From contig CM055318.2 of NCBI GenBank assembly GCA_029255685.2, positions 7,135,001-7,199,000 of the forward strand: 64,000 bases of DNA, read 5' to 3'. Position numbers and translations under genes: made by a program. The first letter of the stretch is position 1, and every line of letters begins with the position of its first letter. This DNA is from Silene conica (taxonomy: Eukaryota; Streptophyta; Magnoliopsida; Caryophyllales; Caryophyllaceae). The notes under the pieces were generated by a model. It was not told where the DNA came from. It worked only from the letters and a program-made list of their open reading frames with translations, and did no database searches. Shown here piece by piece: positions 22,068 through 33,078 of the stretch.

Positions 22068-24086
22068 ATGGACGAGTCTAAACACACTAAGTACCCAATC
22101 TTCAAAGGTGAAAACTATGCTTGGTGGAAACACCGCATGGAACACTACGTAAAAGGGGTTGACTATGAATGCTGGAAGATCATTCAAAAGGGCCCACTTA
22201 AGGTTGAGGTTACAGATAAAGATGGAAAAACGACACCAAAAGATGAGGAAAAGTACAACGAAAACGATTACAAAAAAATCGAGAAAAACTCTAGAGCCAT
22301 GTCCATTCTTCAATATGGCATCGGTGATCAAGAGATAAATCGTATATCAGGTTGTACTTCCGCAAAAGAAATCTGGGATACCCTAAGCCTCGCTCATGAG
22401 GGTACATCTCAAGTCAAGAAGTACCGTGTTGATCTTCTCATGCAACAGTATGAGATGTTCAACATGGGAAAAGATGAGTCAATCAACAGTCTGTCGTCAC
22501 GTTTCTCATGCATTGTTAACGAACTTAAAAGCCTAGGTCGAAACTTTGAATCCGAGGATTTAGTCCGAAAGATCCTTCGAAGCCTTACTGAAAAGTGGCA
22601 ACCGAAGGTGACGGCTATTGAGGAGGCCAAAGACCTTGCCGCACTTTCCCTAAATGAACTAATGGGGTCTCTCATGGCCCATGAGCTCTCACTCACTAAA
22701 CGCTCTCAGGAGAGTTCAAAGGGAAAGGGACTCGCTCTAAATGCTCTCTCAAGTGATGAGGAGGATGAAGATGTCGAGTTCGCTATGTTTACCAAAAACA
22801 TGGCCGGCATAATAAATGGTCGAGGGTCACAAAAGTTCAACAATGCTAGCAAAAGACGTTTCCCTAAGAGAAGATCAAGTTCTACCTTTGGTTGCTTCAA
22901 ATGTGGTGACAAGGGTCACCAAATCAAAGAATGCCCAAAGTGGGACGAGATTAAGTCCAAGGAAAAACGTGAGCATGCTAAACGTGACTACAAGAGCAAA
23001 GTAATGACAGCTATATGGGGCATGTCTGATTCCGATGAGGATGAAGTCCTTGAGGAAGAATTGGATGCCAAGTTATGCATTTCTTCAAAATCGAAAACCG
23101 AAACCTCAAAATCAGCAAAGAAGGAAACCGCCGTTTGTCTTATGGCTCATTCCGTTGACTCCAACTCAGATTCTGAAGATGAGGTAAATAGTCTAAAGAG
23201 AAAGGCCCGCACTTTCTCTAAAGACAAAATTTGTCTCCTTTTAGATGATTTCATTGACAAATGTCGTGTCCAAAACAATAAGCTAAGTGTTATGCAAGAT
23301 GAAATTGAGAGCATAGCTGAAGAAAATGTCAACCTAAAGGAAACCCTAACTGAGGTAGACCAAACATGTACTATAACCCAACTTGAGAAGGAAGTTAAAT
23401 TGCTTAGGAAACAAAATCAAAATCTAATGAGTAAAACTGAAACAGCTCATGTAACAGACCACTGTCCTGTTGAAACTGATCTTTGTAAAGAAGTCGAGTC
23501 TCTAAAAGGAATGGTATCCTCACTTACCAAGGAACGTAACTCCCTCTTAATGGAAATCACTTCATACAAACTAGACAACAAACAACTAGAGGAAGTTGCA
23601 TCATTGTTAGGAGATGAAGTGAGTCATACCAAAGCAAAGTTAGAAAAAGTCGAAAAACTAAATCTAACTCATCTAGGAAGGATAGAGACCTTGACCAAAG
23701 AGTTGCATGATGCAAAACAGTTTTATCTCAAATGGGAAGGAAGTCAAAATGTCTTGGAATTTCTGTTAAAACAATCTCAGGAAAATGAGAAAGCTTTGAA
23801 AAATGCTGGACTTGGTTTCAGAGGCAACAGGAGCACTCACTGTTGCATCCGAAACCAGGACCCAAGCCAAACCGATTTCAGAAGGCGAAAGTATGCTGGA
23901 TTACCTGAGTACATTATCTGTAACTACTGTGGAAAGACAGGTCATGAGTTCAATGAATGTCCTAAACGAAAACATGACCTAGCAAGAAACACCAAAGAAG
24001 CACAAAAAACGTGGGTTAGAAAAGACTCGGTTTTGAGTGTTAAGAAGGGACCCAAACTTGTTTGGGTTCCTAAACTAACTGTTTGA
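22068..24086 (+). CDS. gag: Gag polyprotein of the Sirevirus-type element
   Basis: The protein has 672 residues and starts at the first ATG after the primer-binding site. The N-terminus (MDESKHTKYPIFKGENYAWW) and the following 200 residues are the copia gag/UBN2-type capsid region. A CCHC zinc knuckle CFKCGDKGHQIKEC lies near residue 276 and a second, CNYCGKTGHEFNEC, near residue 618. Between them, about residues 380-590 are rich in Leu/Glu/Lys with heptad-like spacing, predicted to form a coiled coil. Knuckles bind the genomic RNA. The stop at 24084-24086 precedes pol, which lies in another frame; whether that is natural or a mutation cannot be told from one copy. Confidence 0.93.
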   Translation: MDESKHTKYPIFKGENYAWWKHRMEHYVKGVDYECWKIIQKGPLKVEVTDKDGKTTPKDEEKYNENDYKKIEKNSRAMSILQYGIGDQEINRISGCTSAKEIWDTLSLAHEGTSQVKKYRVDLLMQQYEMFNMGKDESINSLSSRFSCIVNELKSLGRNFESEDLVRKILRSLTEKWQPKVTAIEEAKDLAALSLNELMGSLMAHELSLTKRSQESSKGKGLALNALSSDEEDEDVEFAMFTKNMAGIINGRGSQKFNNASKRRFPKRRSSSTFGCFKCGDKGHQIKECPKWDEIKSKEKREHAKRDYKSKVMTAIWGMSDSDEDEVLEEELDAKLCISSKSKTETSKSAKKETAVCLMAHSVDSNSDSEDEVNSLKRKARTFSKDKICLLLDDFIDKCRVQNNKLSVMQDEIESIAEENVNLKETLTEVDQTCTITQLEKEVKLLRKQNQNLMSKTETAHVTDHCPVETDLCKEVESLKGMVSSLTKERNSLLMEITSYKLDNKQLEEVASLLGDEVSHTKAKLEKVEKLNLTHLGRIETLTKELHDAKQFYLKWEGSQNVLEFLLKQSQENEKALKNAGLGFRGNRSTHCCIRNQDPSQTDFRRRKYAGLPEYIICNYCGKTGHEFNECPKRKHDLARNTKEAQKTWVRKDSVLSVKKGPKLVWVPKLTV

Positions 24087-24102
24087 ACTTGCGTAGGCAT
24101 TA

Positions 24103-26304
24103 GTGGGAGGCAGCAGCAATTGGTACTTAGACAGTGGATGCTCTCGTCACATGACGGGGGAAGAAAACCAATTCCTCTCGCTAGAAGCCTACAATGGAGG
24201 CATGGTGACTTTTGGCGATAACAAACAAGGTGAAATTGTTGGTATCGGAAAAGTTGGTAAGTCAAAATCACTATGCGTGGACAAAGTGCTGCTTGTCAAA
24301 GGGTTAAAACACAATCTCCTTAGCATTTCACAATTGTGCGATCGAGGTAATATCGTTGAATTTCATGCTCATGTGTGTAAAATTTTGAATGGTAAGACAA
24401 GGGAGTTAATTCTCGAAGGTAAGCGTGTCAAGGATGTGTATATGATTGATTTATGTTCTTTGTCTAGTCAAACTCTTTCATGCATGAGTGTTCACAAAAA
24501 TGACCCGTGGCTTTGGCATAAGAGGTTAGGACATGTGAATGCTAGGACACTAAACAACCTTAGAAGACTTGACCTAGTTGAAGGCTTACCCATCATTAAC
24601 TTCAAATTTAACTCCTTGTGTGATGATTGTGTCAAAGGAAAACAAGTCAAAAGTTCATTCAAATCTAAACATTGTGTTAGCACATCTCGTGTCTTAGAAC
24701 TTGTTCACATTGACCTTTGCGGACCAATGCGTATCACAAGCAAAGGTGGTAGTAATTACATTTGTGTTATTGTTGATGATTGTTCTAGATATGTGTGGTT
24801 GTTGTTTCTTGGAACCAAAGATAAAGCCTTTAGTGAGTTCTTAATTTGGCTCAAAATGGTCGAAAACAAATTTTCACTCAAACTTGGAGCCTTAAGGTCC
24901 GACCATGGAACCGAATTTGAGAACTCCTCTTTTGAAACTTATTGCAATGAAAACGGTGTTAGCCATAACTTTTCGGCCGCACGAACTCCACAACAAAACG
25001 GAGTTGTGGAACGAATGAATCGAACCTTGGAAAATATGGCTAGGACCATGATCATTAGCTCTAAGGTTCCAAGAAATTTTTGGGCCGAAGCCGTAAACAC
25101 CTCATGTTACGTCTATAATCGAGTCATGATTAGAAAAATCACCAACAAAACTCCTTATGAAATTCTACGTGGAAGAAAACCAAATGTCTCATACTTAAAA
25201 TGCTTCGGATGTAAATGTTTTGTTCACAATAACGGGAAAGATAACCTTGGAAAATTTGATGCCCGTAGTGATGAAGCAATTTTTGTGGGATATTCTAACC
25301 ATAGCAAGGCTTACAAAGTCTTTAACAAAAGGACTATGAAAATGGAAGAAAGTATTCATGTCGTGTTTGACGAATCTAGTCTTTTTGTGTCCCCTGAACA
25401 GGTAAGCAATGAGGAAGAGGATGATGAATTTGAACTAGGAATGGTTCGTCGTGATATGGACCATGTGTTAGAAGCGGAGGATACTGAACAACAGTCAGAG
25501 GAACTGTTGCATGGGGGAGCAGGCCAAAACTCAGGGGGAATTGAAGGTCCTTCACCCTCAGACGAAGCTAGCACATCAAGAGCTGGTGAAGAAAGCCAAG
25601 GATCACCCTCTGATCCCACAAACATCAATGCCCAAACTCCCCCACCAAATCCTCCCCACACAACAGACCTTGAAACTGTTGCATCAGAACAGAATGAACA
25701 AGCTCTCGCTCCTAACACCACCATACCAAGAAAATGGAAACACCAAAGCTCTCATCCTCTTGATAACCTGACCAGTGACCTTGATTCAGGAGTAAAAACC
25801 AGGTCATCACTCAGAAACTTTTGTGCCTTCAATGCCTACCTCTCACAAATTGAACCCAATCACATTTCAAATGCCCTCGAAGACCCTTGTTGGATCTTGG
25901 CCATGCAAGAAGAGTTGGACCAATTCAAAAGAAGTGAGGTATGGCATCTTGTCCCTAGGCCGTCAAATCGGACTGTCATTGGCACTAGGTGGGTTTTTCG
26001 AAATAAGCTAGACAACAACGGAGAAATCGTAAGGAACAAAGCAAGGCTAGTGGTGCAAGGGTATAACCAACAAGAGGGAATTGATTTCGACGAAACCTTT
26101 GCACCGGTAGCTAGGCTTGAAGCCATACGAATTCTCGTTGCCTTCGCAGCTCATCATGGCGTAAAACTTTTTCAAATGGATGTAAAATCCGCGTTCTTAA
26201 ATGGCTATCTAAATGAAGAAGTTTTGTTGAACAACCACCGGGTTTCTTGGATAATGAATCACCGAACCATGTTTACAAACTCGATAAAGCTCTATATGGT
26301 TTAA
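24103..26304 (+). CDS. pol: Pol, first part: protease, integrase, start of reverse transcriptase
   Basis: No ATG is needed at the 5' end, because pol is expressed from the gag-pol transcript; the open frame begins near 24097. Protease motif [10 protein letters not shown] is at about residue 9. The integrase zinc finger (HKRLGH...CDDCVKGK) is followed by the catalytic core ([34 protein letters not shown] with Asp, Asp, Glu present). Reverse transcriptase begins near residue 625 ([30 protein letters not shown]). The frame is lost at about 26221-26228, just after the NGYLNEEV motif. The last 25 or so residues are out of frame and foreign, and the true continuation lies in the next frame. Confidence 0.93.
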   Translation: MGGSSNWYLDSGCSRHMTGEENQFLSLEAYNGGMVTFGDNKQGEIVGIGKVGKSKSLCVDKVLLVKGLKHNLLSISQLCDRGNIVEFHAHVCKILNGKTRELILEGKRVKDVYMIDLCSLSSQTLSCMSVHKNDPWLWHKRLGHVNARTLNNLRRLDLVEGLPIINFKFNSLCDDCVKGKQVKSSFKSKHCVSTSRVLELVHIDLCGPMRITSKGGSNYICVIVDDCSRYVWLLFLGTKDKAFSEFLIWLKMVENKFSLKLGALRSDHGTEFENSSFETYCNENGVSHNFSAARTPQQNGVVERMNRTLENMARTMIISSKVPRNFWAEAVNTSCYVYNRVMIRKITNKTPYEILRGRKPNVSYLKCFGCKCFVHNNGKDNLGKFDARSDEAIFVGYSNHSKAYKVFNKRTMKMEESIHVVFDESSLFVSPEQVSNEEEDDEFELGMVRRDMDHVLEAEDTEQQSEELLHGGAGQNSGGIEGPSPSDEASTSRAGEESQGSPSDPTNINAQTPPPNPPHTTDLETVASEQNEQALAPNTTIPRKWKHQSSHPLDNLTSDLDSGVKTRSSLRNFCAFNAYLSQIEPNHISNALEDPCWILAMQEELDQFKRSEVWHLVPRPSNRTVIGTRWVFRNKLDNNGEIVRNKARLVVQGYNQQEGIDFDETFAPVARLEAIRILVAFAAHHGVKLFQMDVKSAFLNGYLNEEVLLNNHRVSWIMNHRTMFTNSIKLYMV

Positions 26305-27377
26305 AACAGGCTCCTAGAGCATGGTATGATAGGCTTTCAAAGTTTCTCTTGGAAAATGGTTTTGTACGTGGTTCGGTTGATAAAACTCTGTTCATTAAGG
26401 CACACTCAGATGTAATGTTGCTTGTGCAAGTATATGTCGATGACATAATCTTTGGTGCAACAAGTGAAGCTCTTTATGATTATTTTGCAAGTCTAATGAA
26501 ATCTGAGTTTGAAATGAGCATGATGGGAGAACTAGGATTCTTTCTTGGCCTTCAAATCAAGCAAAAAGAAGAAGGCACCATGATCCATCAACAAAAGTAT
26601 GTGAAGGAAATGTTGAGTAAGTTCGGGTTGACCAATGCGAAACCCGTTGCTACACCTATGGTATCTAACCTCAAACTTGATCTTGATCCTAATGGTAAGA
26701 GTGTTAGTGAAAAGGTGTATCGAGGTATGATCGGTTCATTACTTTACTTAACCGCAAGTCGACCCGATATTCAATATAGTGTTTGTGTATGTGCTCGCTT
26801 TCAAGCTAACCCTAAGGAATCTCACTTCAAAGCCGTAAAAAGGATCTTTAAATACTTGATCGGAACCCAACATCTATATCTTTGGTATCCTTCTTACTAT
26901 GATCTTGATCTTGTAGGGTTTTCCGATGCCGATTATGCGGGATGCATGTTAGATCGTAAGAGCACGTCGGGAATTGCCACGTTCATGGGCCCATGCCTGC
27001 TCACGTGGGCCTCCAAAAAGCAAAACACCGTGTCTCTATCAACGGCCGAAAGCGAGTACATCAGTGCTGCACTCTGTTGCACACAAATCCTATGGGTTCG
27101 TCAACAATTGCACGATTTCGGTATTAATTTCGAATCCACTCCTATTTTTTGTGATAATACTAGTGCAATTAATATTTCCAAGAACCCAATACAACACTCT
27201 CGGACCAAACACATTGAGATAAGGCATCATTTTTTACGTGATCAAGTCGAAAAAGGAACGATATGTCTTAACTTTTGTAAAACCGAAAATCAAATTGCGG
27301 ATATTTTTACAAAACCGTTAGAAAGAGAACAATTCGTAAAACTTAGGTTGGAAATTGGTTTGTTGAGTGATGCGTGA
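26247..27377 (+). CDS. pol: Pol, second part: reverse transcriptase and RNase H
   Basis: This continues the pol reading after a one-base frame change. It carries the RT catalytic motif YVDD ([11 protein letters not shown]), the copia signature [12 protein letters not shown], and RNase H motifs ([50 protein letters not shown]). The ATG at 26247 is only the first Met in the frame, not a real start. Stop at 27375-27377. With the two parts in different frames this copy cannot make one full Pol unless ribosomes shift frame. Confidence 0.93.
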   Translation: MDNESPNHVYKLDKALYGLKQAPRAWYDRLSKFLLENGFVRGSVDKTLFIKAHSDVMLLVQVYVDDIIFGATSEALYDYFASLMKSEFEMSMMGELGFFLGLQIKQKEEGTMIHQQKYVKEMLSKFGLTNAKPVATPMVSNLKLDLDPNGKSVSEKVYRGMIGSLLYLTASRPDIQYSVCVCARFQANPKESHFKAVKRIFKYLIGTQHLYLWYPSYYDLDLVGFSDADYAGCMLDRKSTSGIATFMGPCLLTWASKKQNTVSLSTAESEYISAALCCTQILWVRQQLHDFGINFESTPIFCDNTSAINISKNPIQHSRTKHIEIRHHFLRDQVEKGTICLNFCKTENQIADIFTKPLEREQFVKLRLEIGLLSDA

Positions 27378-27773
27378 CATTAAATAATATCCGTCTCCTA
27401 AATGATTGACTAGAGTCGAGAATATACGTGGATCGGTTTAAAAATGCTATTTATGTTTGTATACGGTTTTTAATGCAAGTCCGTTAAGAAAACAAAGAAA
27501 GTAGGCATGCATGTGTTTATCTATTATAGCTAGCTATGACCCATCAAATCAATACTTTTTGCTATCACAAATCATCTCATTAATACCCATAAACCGCCCC
27601 ATTTAATCCTTTACACTCAACCACCCCAAAACCGTCTAATCCCCTTTTATCCTTCAGTTATTAACCTCTCTACCTCTCTCTTACCCAAATTCAAAAATTA
27701 AAAACTACCTTCCTCTCTCCCTAACCTTCCCATCTTCCTTCAACCGTCATCTTCACCATAAAACCTTCCTAAA

Positions 27774-29910
27774 ATGCCTCCCAAAAACATAAGTCGTGAA
27801 CTGAAAAACCTTGCCAACACCTACAACCCAAAATACGTTGCAAAACTCACCATGACCTCACCCGCATCCCCTGCCAAAACCACCACTGCCAAAACCACCG
27901 CTGCCAAAACCAAAGCAAAAACTACGACCGGTCCAAAGTCCAAACCTGGTTCGAAAAAGGGAGTTCCCACGAAGAAAAATTTGGGAGTACCTATGGATGT
28001 TCCTTCTGCGTCCGAATCCGACCATGCAAACACGAACGAACCAAGGGATGAAGACTCTGTTGCAGGGAATGAGGAGATTGAGCATGGTACTGATAAACAT
28101 GTTGAGGTAGTTGATGAAAATGAAAAAGGAAATGAAGAAGAAGAAGAAGTGGCTGAGGAAAGCGAAAAAAAATGAAGAAGAAGAAGAAGTGGCTGAGGAA
28201 AGCGAAAATAATGAAGAAGAAGTGAATGAAAGTGCAAATGAAGCTGTTGAGGAAAATGAAGAAGTCGAGGAGAGTGACGGAGGAGAGAAAGAAGAAAATG
28301 AAAAAGAAAAGGAGGGACAGAAAAATAAAAGAAAAAGAAATAATGATGAGATGGTAATTGAGAAAGGAGTGGAAAAAGCAAAGAAAGTCACGGGAAAGAA
28401 ACAAGGAAAGGCAACCGAGGAAGAAGGTGCCAAGGAAATTGAAACTCCAAAGGGAAGTAACAAGAAGAAGAGAGTTGCCTCGAAAAGCGTGACAAGAGCT
28501 GTTAAGAGTGAACACGAAGAGGAAGGGAAGGAACCGGAAACTGTTGCACCAAATGTGAATGAGGATGAATATCATGATCATGATGTGTTCAATGATGAGT
28601 TTGACCCACTGGAGCATACCACTCTCAAGTCCAAACTCAAGCGAAAAATCAGTGAGATGTTTGGGGACGAAGAGGAGTTCGATGATACCTTCATCTCAAG
28701 CTTGAAGAAAACCAAAGCCACAAAAATCACCAAGCCTCCACAAAAACCAACCCGTCTCCTTACCAAAAAGACCAAAATCATACCCAAAACCCGTCTTCAA
28801 AAGCAAACCAAAGTTACTGAACAGGCTGGTCCTTCTAACCCCTGCACTACCATCATTGCCGCTTCCTTTGATGAACCATTTAAGAATGAAGTATGGGCGC
28901 ATCTCTCCAATCTCCCTCTCTCTGAAGAGGTGCTTGACAAGTGCCACCGTTTGCTCCTTTGCTCATTCAACACCGGTAGGCGTTATCCAAAAGATTGGTA
29001 TGCTACTTCTCCGGCCTTTAATTTTTTCAAAACTGAAATGATTGTCCAACATTGGGTAGATTTGCTCGACATGTACAGCCCTGTGTACGTGTCTGAGGTC
29101 GTTCAGTTCTTTGCAACCGTACGGGTGGATGTTGCATCAGAAACTCTCTCTGCCTATATCAATGATAAACCCCTTGCCCTTACCATTGACCAATTGGCCA
29201 CAGCCCTCAAAGTTATTCCTACGGGCCTTGATACATTTCCTAAGGGGACATGGGGGGAAATTGAAGCGTCTATTGTCACTGATATAACCAAAACTCTCCG
29301 ACCCGGGATCAAGAGAGAAGGACCCTCCAACATCTATGGAGCTGAACTCCGTGCCCCTCACCGCTTTATCTTTAACTTCATTAGACGTGTTCTTGTCCCT
29401 AATGCCTCCACTCGTGGTCGGTGCTCATACCTGGAAATGACCCTTCTCTACTACATTCTCAAAAGTCTACCCATAAGCCTTCCACATCTCATATTCTTCC
29501 GCATTCATGAGCTTGCCAAGGACATCAAGGTGGGAAAGTTCGACAAAACAACCCTCATCCCATATGGTATGTGGCTCTCCCTTATCTTTAAGAAACATAA
29601 GCTTATTATGCATGGGAGCCCTGCTGTGGAAAGACTCAGTGATGAGATGACTCCCGGTCTTCTTTCTCAAATGGGATTGGCATCTAAGGAGGGTAAGTTG
29701 GTGAAGAAGTTCAGTGCAAAGGGCACAGATGCTTCAACTGTTGCACCAGGGCTGGCTAATGAGAAGTTGGATCAAGTCTTGAATCTTATCAAGAAGATGG
29801 CCATGGACATTGAATCGTTGAAAGAGGAGGTAGCTGAATTGAAATCTGTGAATGAGGACCTCGTGGAGAGGCTGACTCAAGAGGAGCAGGAGGCCGAGGA
29901 CGAGGCCTAA
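27774..29910 (+). CDS. Sirevirus ORF3, unclassified protein in two frames
   Basis: A first frame (27774..28175, 133 residues) starts with a good ATG about 400 bp after pol. It gives a Lys/Thr/Ala/Pro-rich, histone-H1-like stretch and then an acidic stretch. It stops inside a tandem repeat, and a second frame (open to 29910) carries on the same acidic composition. The downstream part has Lys/Arg clusters (KNKRKR, KLKRKI), a folded-looking domain of about 240 residues (from FDEPFKNEVWAHLSNL to ERLSDEMTPG) and a C-terminal coiled coil (LIKKMAMDIESLKEEVAELK). I see no signal peptide, membrane helix or cleavage site. Sireviruses are known to carry an envelope-like third ORF in this place; the middle domain also recalls plant transposon-associated domains of unknown role. 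No function is claimed. Confidence 0.75.
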
Positions 29911-30080
29911 AACCCCCCCCCCCACCCCACCCTCTCCCCTACCGTCTAGCTTGCTAATATTATTATTATTATCTTGCATGTATTGCCTTTGACTCTGTTT
30001 TCTGGACTTGTTTTTAGACTCGTATGCATCTTATGAACTGCTATCCTAATCCTCGTATGTTTCTCCTCTTGATGATGTCA

Positions 30081-30330
30081 AGAGGGGGAAGTGTTATAAA
30101 ATTTATGTTGCTATTACTTAATGACTCTTAGGCTAACGTACACCGTAGAAATGTTTTAGCTACCATGATTAGAAGTCTAACTTAAGTTAAGATTGTCAAA
30201 ACCTTGATCACCTTGATTACGTATCTCTTGATGTCTTATTAATTGTGGTTAACAAAGACCGACTCACCATGGGCTAAGGGGGAACTTGGGACAAAAATTT
30301 TATGAGTAACTTGCCATCATCAAAGGGGGA
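30081..30330 (+). other. Three polypurine-tract-like motifs before the 3' LTR
   Basis: AGAGGGGGAAG at 30081, AAGGGGGAA at 30276 and AAAGGGGGA at 30322-30330. The last lies three bases before the LTR and is the functional plus-strand primer site. The other two are upstream near-copies, a pattern reported for Sireviruses. Confidence 0.75.
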
Positions 30331-30333
30331 ATT

Positions 30334-31691
30334 TGTTAGAACACTTATTGTTGATGATGCCAAGTTACTCTTAATCACTTCTAATGTCTTCTTCTAGTGT
30401 TGTGTTTAATAGCAAATGATATCAAGCCTATGAATGATCAAAGACAAATCAAGAAGAAGTCCCAAGATGCAAGAGAAGAAATCTAAGTCGAGTCTAGAAA
30501 GAGTGTTGTAAGCAAGGTAATTGATCATACTCATCTAAGTCATTAAAAGTGCAAAAGTCATGAAACAGTTCTCAGACTGTTGCATGACCTGTGTCTAGTG
30601 CTAGTTACGGAGATAATTTTCAAAGAAGATTTCAAATGTTTGAAATTGTTTTCAAAATATCAGCTTGTGTTTAAATAAATTATTATTTGAATCATAGTTC
30701 AGAAAATCAAGTTGAAAATCTTATTCAAAGGAGACTTGGTCTTTGTGAAAGTAAAATCTTGCTTTATTTCCTCATTTAGCTAAGTGAGTTTCTCCATGAG
30801 GGAAAGTTGAAATGCTTCCTTAGCTAAAAGAGTGTATCATAGAGCCTTGTGAAATCAGACCAGTCCTTTTACCCTCCTTGACAATTTGACTTACCCTTTT
30901 ACCTACCTAGTAAAGACAATCTCATTGTGTAAAAGGTAGGCAAAGCACATGCTTTAGGGTTTCAAGAAGCCTTGCATTTCGGCTATAAATATGGACCCTT
31001 GGGTTCATTTATTACCAAGACTTTTTAGTGCATTCATTACAAACTTTTGCAAAACTGATTTGTGCTTCATCTTTCAAAGTAACTTTGCAAATGTTTTAAG
31101 TTTTTAAAAGTCTTCAAAAGGTTTTAACAAAGACATTATCTCCTAAGCACTAGTAGCACTCTTAATGCCTAATGAGTATGTTCAAGGACCTTGTGTTTAG
31201 ATCTTAAATGAAGTCTCCATGTTCTTAAAAGAGAACCCTTGAGACATGATCTTGTAAACCAAAGGTAGAACAACAAAAACTCTTAGAGCGGAGTAGCTCT
31301 AAGTTTGAGTCAAGTCTTTAAGCGGAGTAGCTTGAAGCATTGCAACCGGAGTAGGTTGGCGAGTTGTCTTATTGTAATAGTTCTAGTTAAGCGGAGTAGC
31401 TTCTAAACTTTTAATAAGATAACGGTTGGACGTAGGCTCCGGAGTAGGAGCTGAACCAATTTTTTATATCGCCTGTTTTCATTCTTGTTCATTCTCTTAT
31501 CAATCTTTCGAATGCTTACTACTTACGATAACTAGCAGGTCTGTGCAACTGTTGCCTATACTGTTGCTCAGACTCCATCTTTCGTGCTTGACTCTTAACT
31601 CTATCAAGTTTAAATCTGAAATTTTTAAAAAAAAAGGTCACCTAATTCACCCCCTCCCCCTCTTAGGTGTTAAACTCGTTGTGACTCTTCA
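30334..31691 (+). repeat. 3' LTR of the Sirevirus-type element
   Basis: The LTR is 1358 bp and, as far as I can read, identical to 20647..22004, including the TATA box (30984-30991) and hairpin array. The exon of the sulfate transporter resumes after the AAAGG duplication. Confidence 0.95.
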
Positions 31692-31746
31692 AAAGGTTTC
31701 AAAATTGGTGCTATTGCCGGAATTATTGCACTGACGGTAAGTTTTA

Positions 31747-32193
31747 GACTCTGTTTGATAAACAACATATTGGCCAAATTTCAGCATATTTGAGAGATTT
31801 AGCATGTTTGACTTACCAATATGCTATTTATAGGGTTTGGTCAATGACATATTGAAATAATATATTTGGGTCCAATATGTTATTTTACAATATGCTGCTC
31901 CTACCAGCTTATTTGATTAGCATATTAGAAAGAAAAAAATTGTTTTATTTAACCTCTTAATAAAATACTAACGTTCCTTTTATATATTTAATAAATAATT
32001 TTTCATGTCCTTATATGTCATTTTATAAAGATTTTAGATAATCTGCTAATCTAAACTGCCAATTACCAAACACCTCTAAAATAATTCTGCTAAATAAATC
32101 TGCTAGTCAAATCCGCTAAATCATTCTGCTTGTCAAATCTGGTTTTGAAATCTGCTTCTGCCAATATTAATCCGTTGTTTACCAAACAGGGCC
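31747..32193. mobile_element. PIF/Harbinger-like MITE in SULTR intron 7
   Basis: The element is 447 bp with ends GACTCTGTTTGATAAACAAC and GTTGTTTACCAAACAGGGCC, flanked by TTA (31744-31746 and 32194-32196). The interior has repeated AATATGCT/AATCTGCT words. It begins only 10 bases after the exon 7 splice donor. Confidence 0.83.
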
Positions 32194-32231
32194 TTAGAAT
32201 GTTACTCTCACAGTATGATGATGCATACTAA

Positions 32232-32451
32232 GGCCCTGTTCTTTCCGGCTGAAACGAGCTGAATTGAGTTAATTGGAGTAGAGCTTAATTGAACTAAATT
32301 GAAAATTGAGGTGAAATGAAATTAGTTGAATTAAAAGTTAGTTTTGTGAAGAGATTAATTGAACATAATTGATTGAACGTAAATAAAACTCAATGAAATA
32401 TAACCAAACAAAATTGAAAGGAGGTGAAATTAAGCCAGAAAGAACAGGGCC
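32232..32451 (+). mobile_element. PIF/Harbinger-like MITE, same family as 8470
   Basis: The element is 220 bp with ends GGCCCTGTTCTTTCCGGCT and AGCCAGAAAGAACAGGGCC (near-perfect inverted repeats), flanked by TAA. Internal words (GAGCTGAATTGAG, GAAGAGATTAATTGAACATA) match the copy at 8470 in the same orientation. This is the second MITE in SULTR intron 7. Confidence 0.85.
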
Positions 32452-33078
32452 TAAGTCAGAGCTATCGTAAATATCAGAAATGCCTGGTTCTTTTTCGTTA
32501 CAGGAAGCTTTGGCCATTGGAAGAACATTTGCAGACATAAGGGGGTACGAGCTAGACGGAAACCAAGAAATGCTTGCACTAGGAGCCTGTAATCTAGCCG
32601 GTTCGATCACATCTTGCTATGTAGTTTCAGGTCAAGTCCTGTTTCCCTCTCAAGGCTAGGCTTCAACTTATATCGAGACTGAAAACTGATACATCCTTCC
32701 ATTGTGTGTATATGCAGGCGGGTTTGGACGCTCAGCAGTGAATTACATGGCAGGTTGTCAAACAGCAGTCTCCAACATTGTAATGGCCTGCATTGTGTTC
32801 TTTACTCTGATGCTGATCACGCCGTTGTTCAAATACATTCCAAATGCAATACTCGCCTCCATCATCATTTCTGCCGTTCTTGGTTTGATTGAGATCAAGG
32901 AAATAGTTCAGATATGGAAGATCGACAAATTTGACTTCGTTGCCTGTATGGGAGCCTTCTTTGGAGTCATTTTCCATTCTGTCGAGATTGGTCTTCTCAT
33001 AGCGGTGAGATTGATCAGCCCATTCATTAGACTTGGTACCAGAGTCGGGTTTTTTCAGGATGTTTTATCAGTTACGCA

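Larger units (their letters stand above)
20647..31691 (+). mobile_element. Full-length Ty1/copia retrotransposon, Sirevirus type
   Basis: The element is 11,045 bp, flanked by the 5-bp duplication AAAGG (20642-20646 and 31692-31696), with two 1358-bp LTRs starting TGTTAGAACAC and ending GACTCTTCA. An iMet-type primer-binding site follows the left LTR and a polypurine tract precedes the right one. The order gag, protease, integrase, reverse transcriptase, RNase H is that of Ty1/copia. A large third ORF after pol, long LTRs, a long gag with coiled coil and repeated polypurine-like tracts fit the Sirevirus lineage; I recall beet elements of this kind such as Cotzilla. It is transcribed in the same direction as the sulfate transporter it interrupts. 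Confidence 0.95.

Noticed and set aside
27821..28617. Three overlapping long minus-strand ORFs rich in Phe/Ser/Leu
   Set aside because: They are antisense shadows of the Lys/Glu-rich ORF3 of the retrotransposon.
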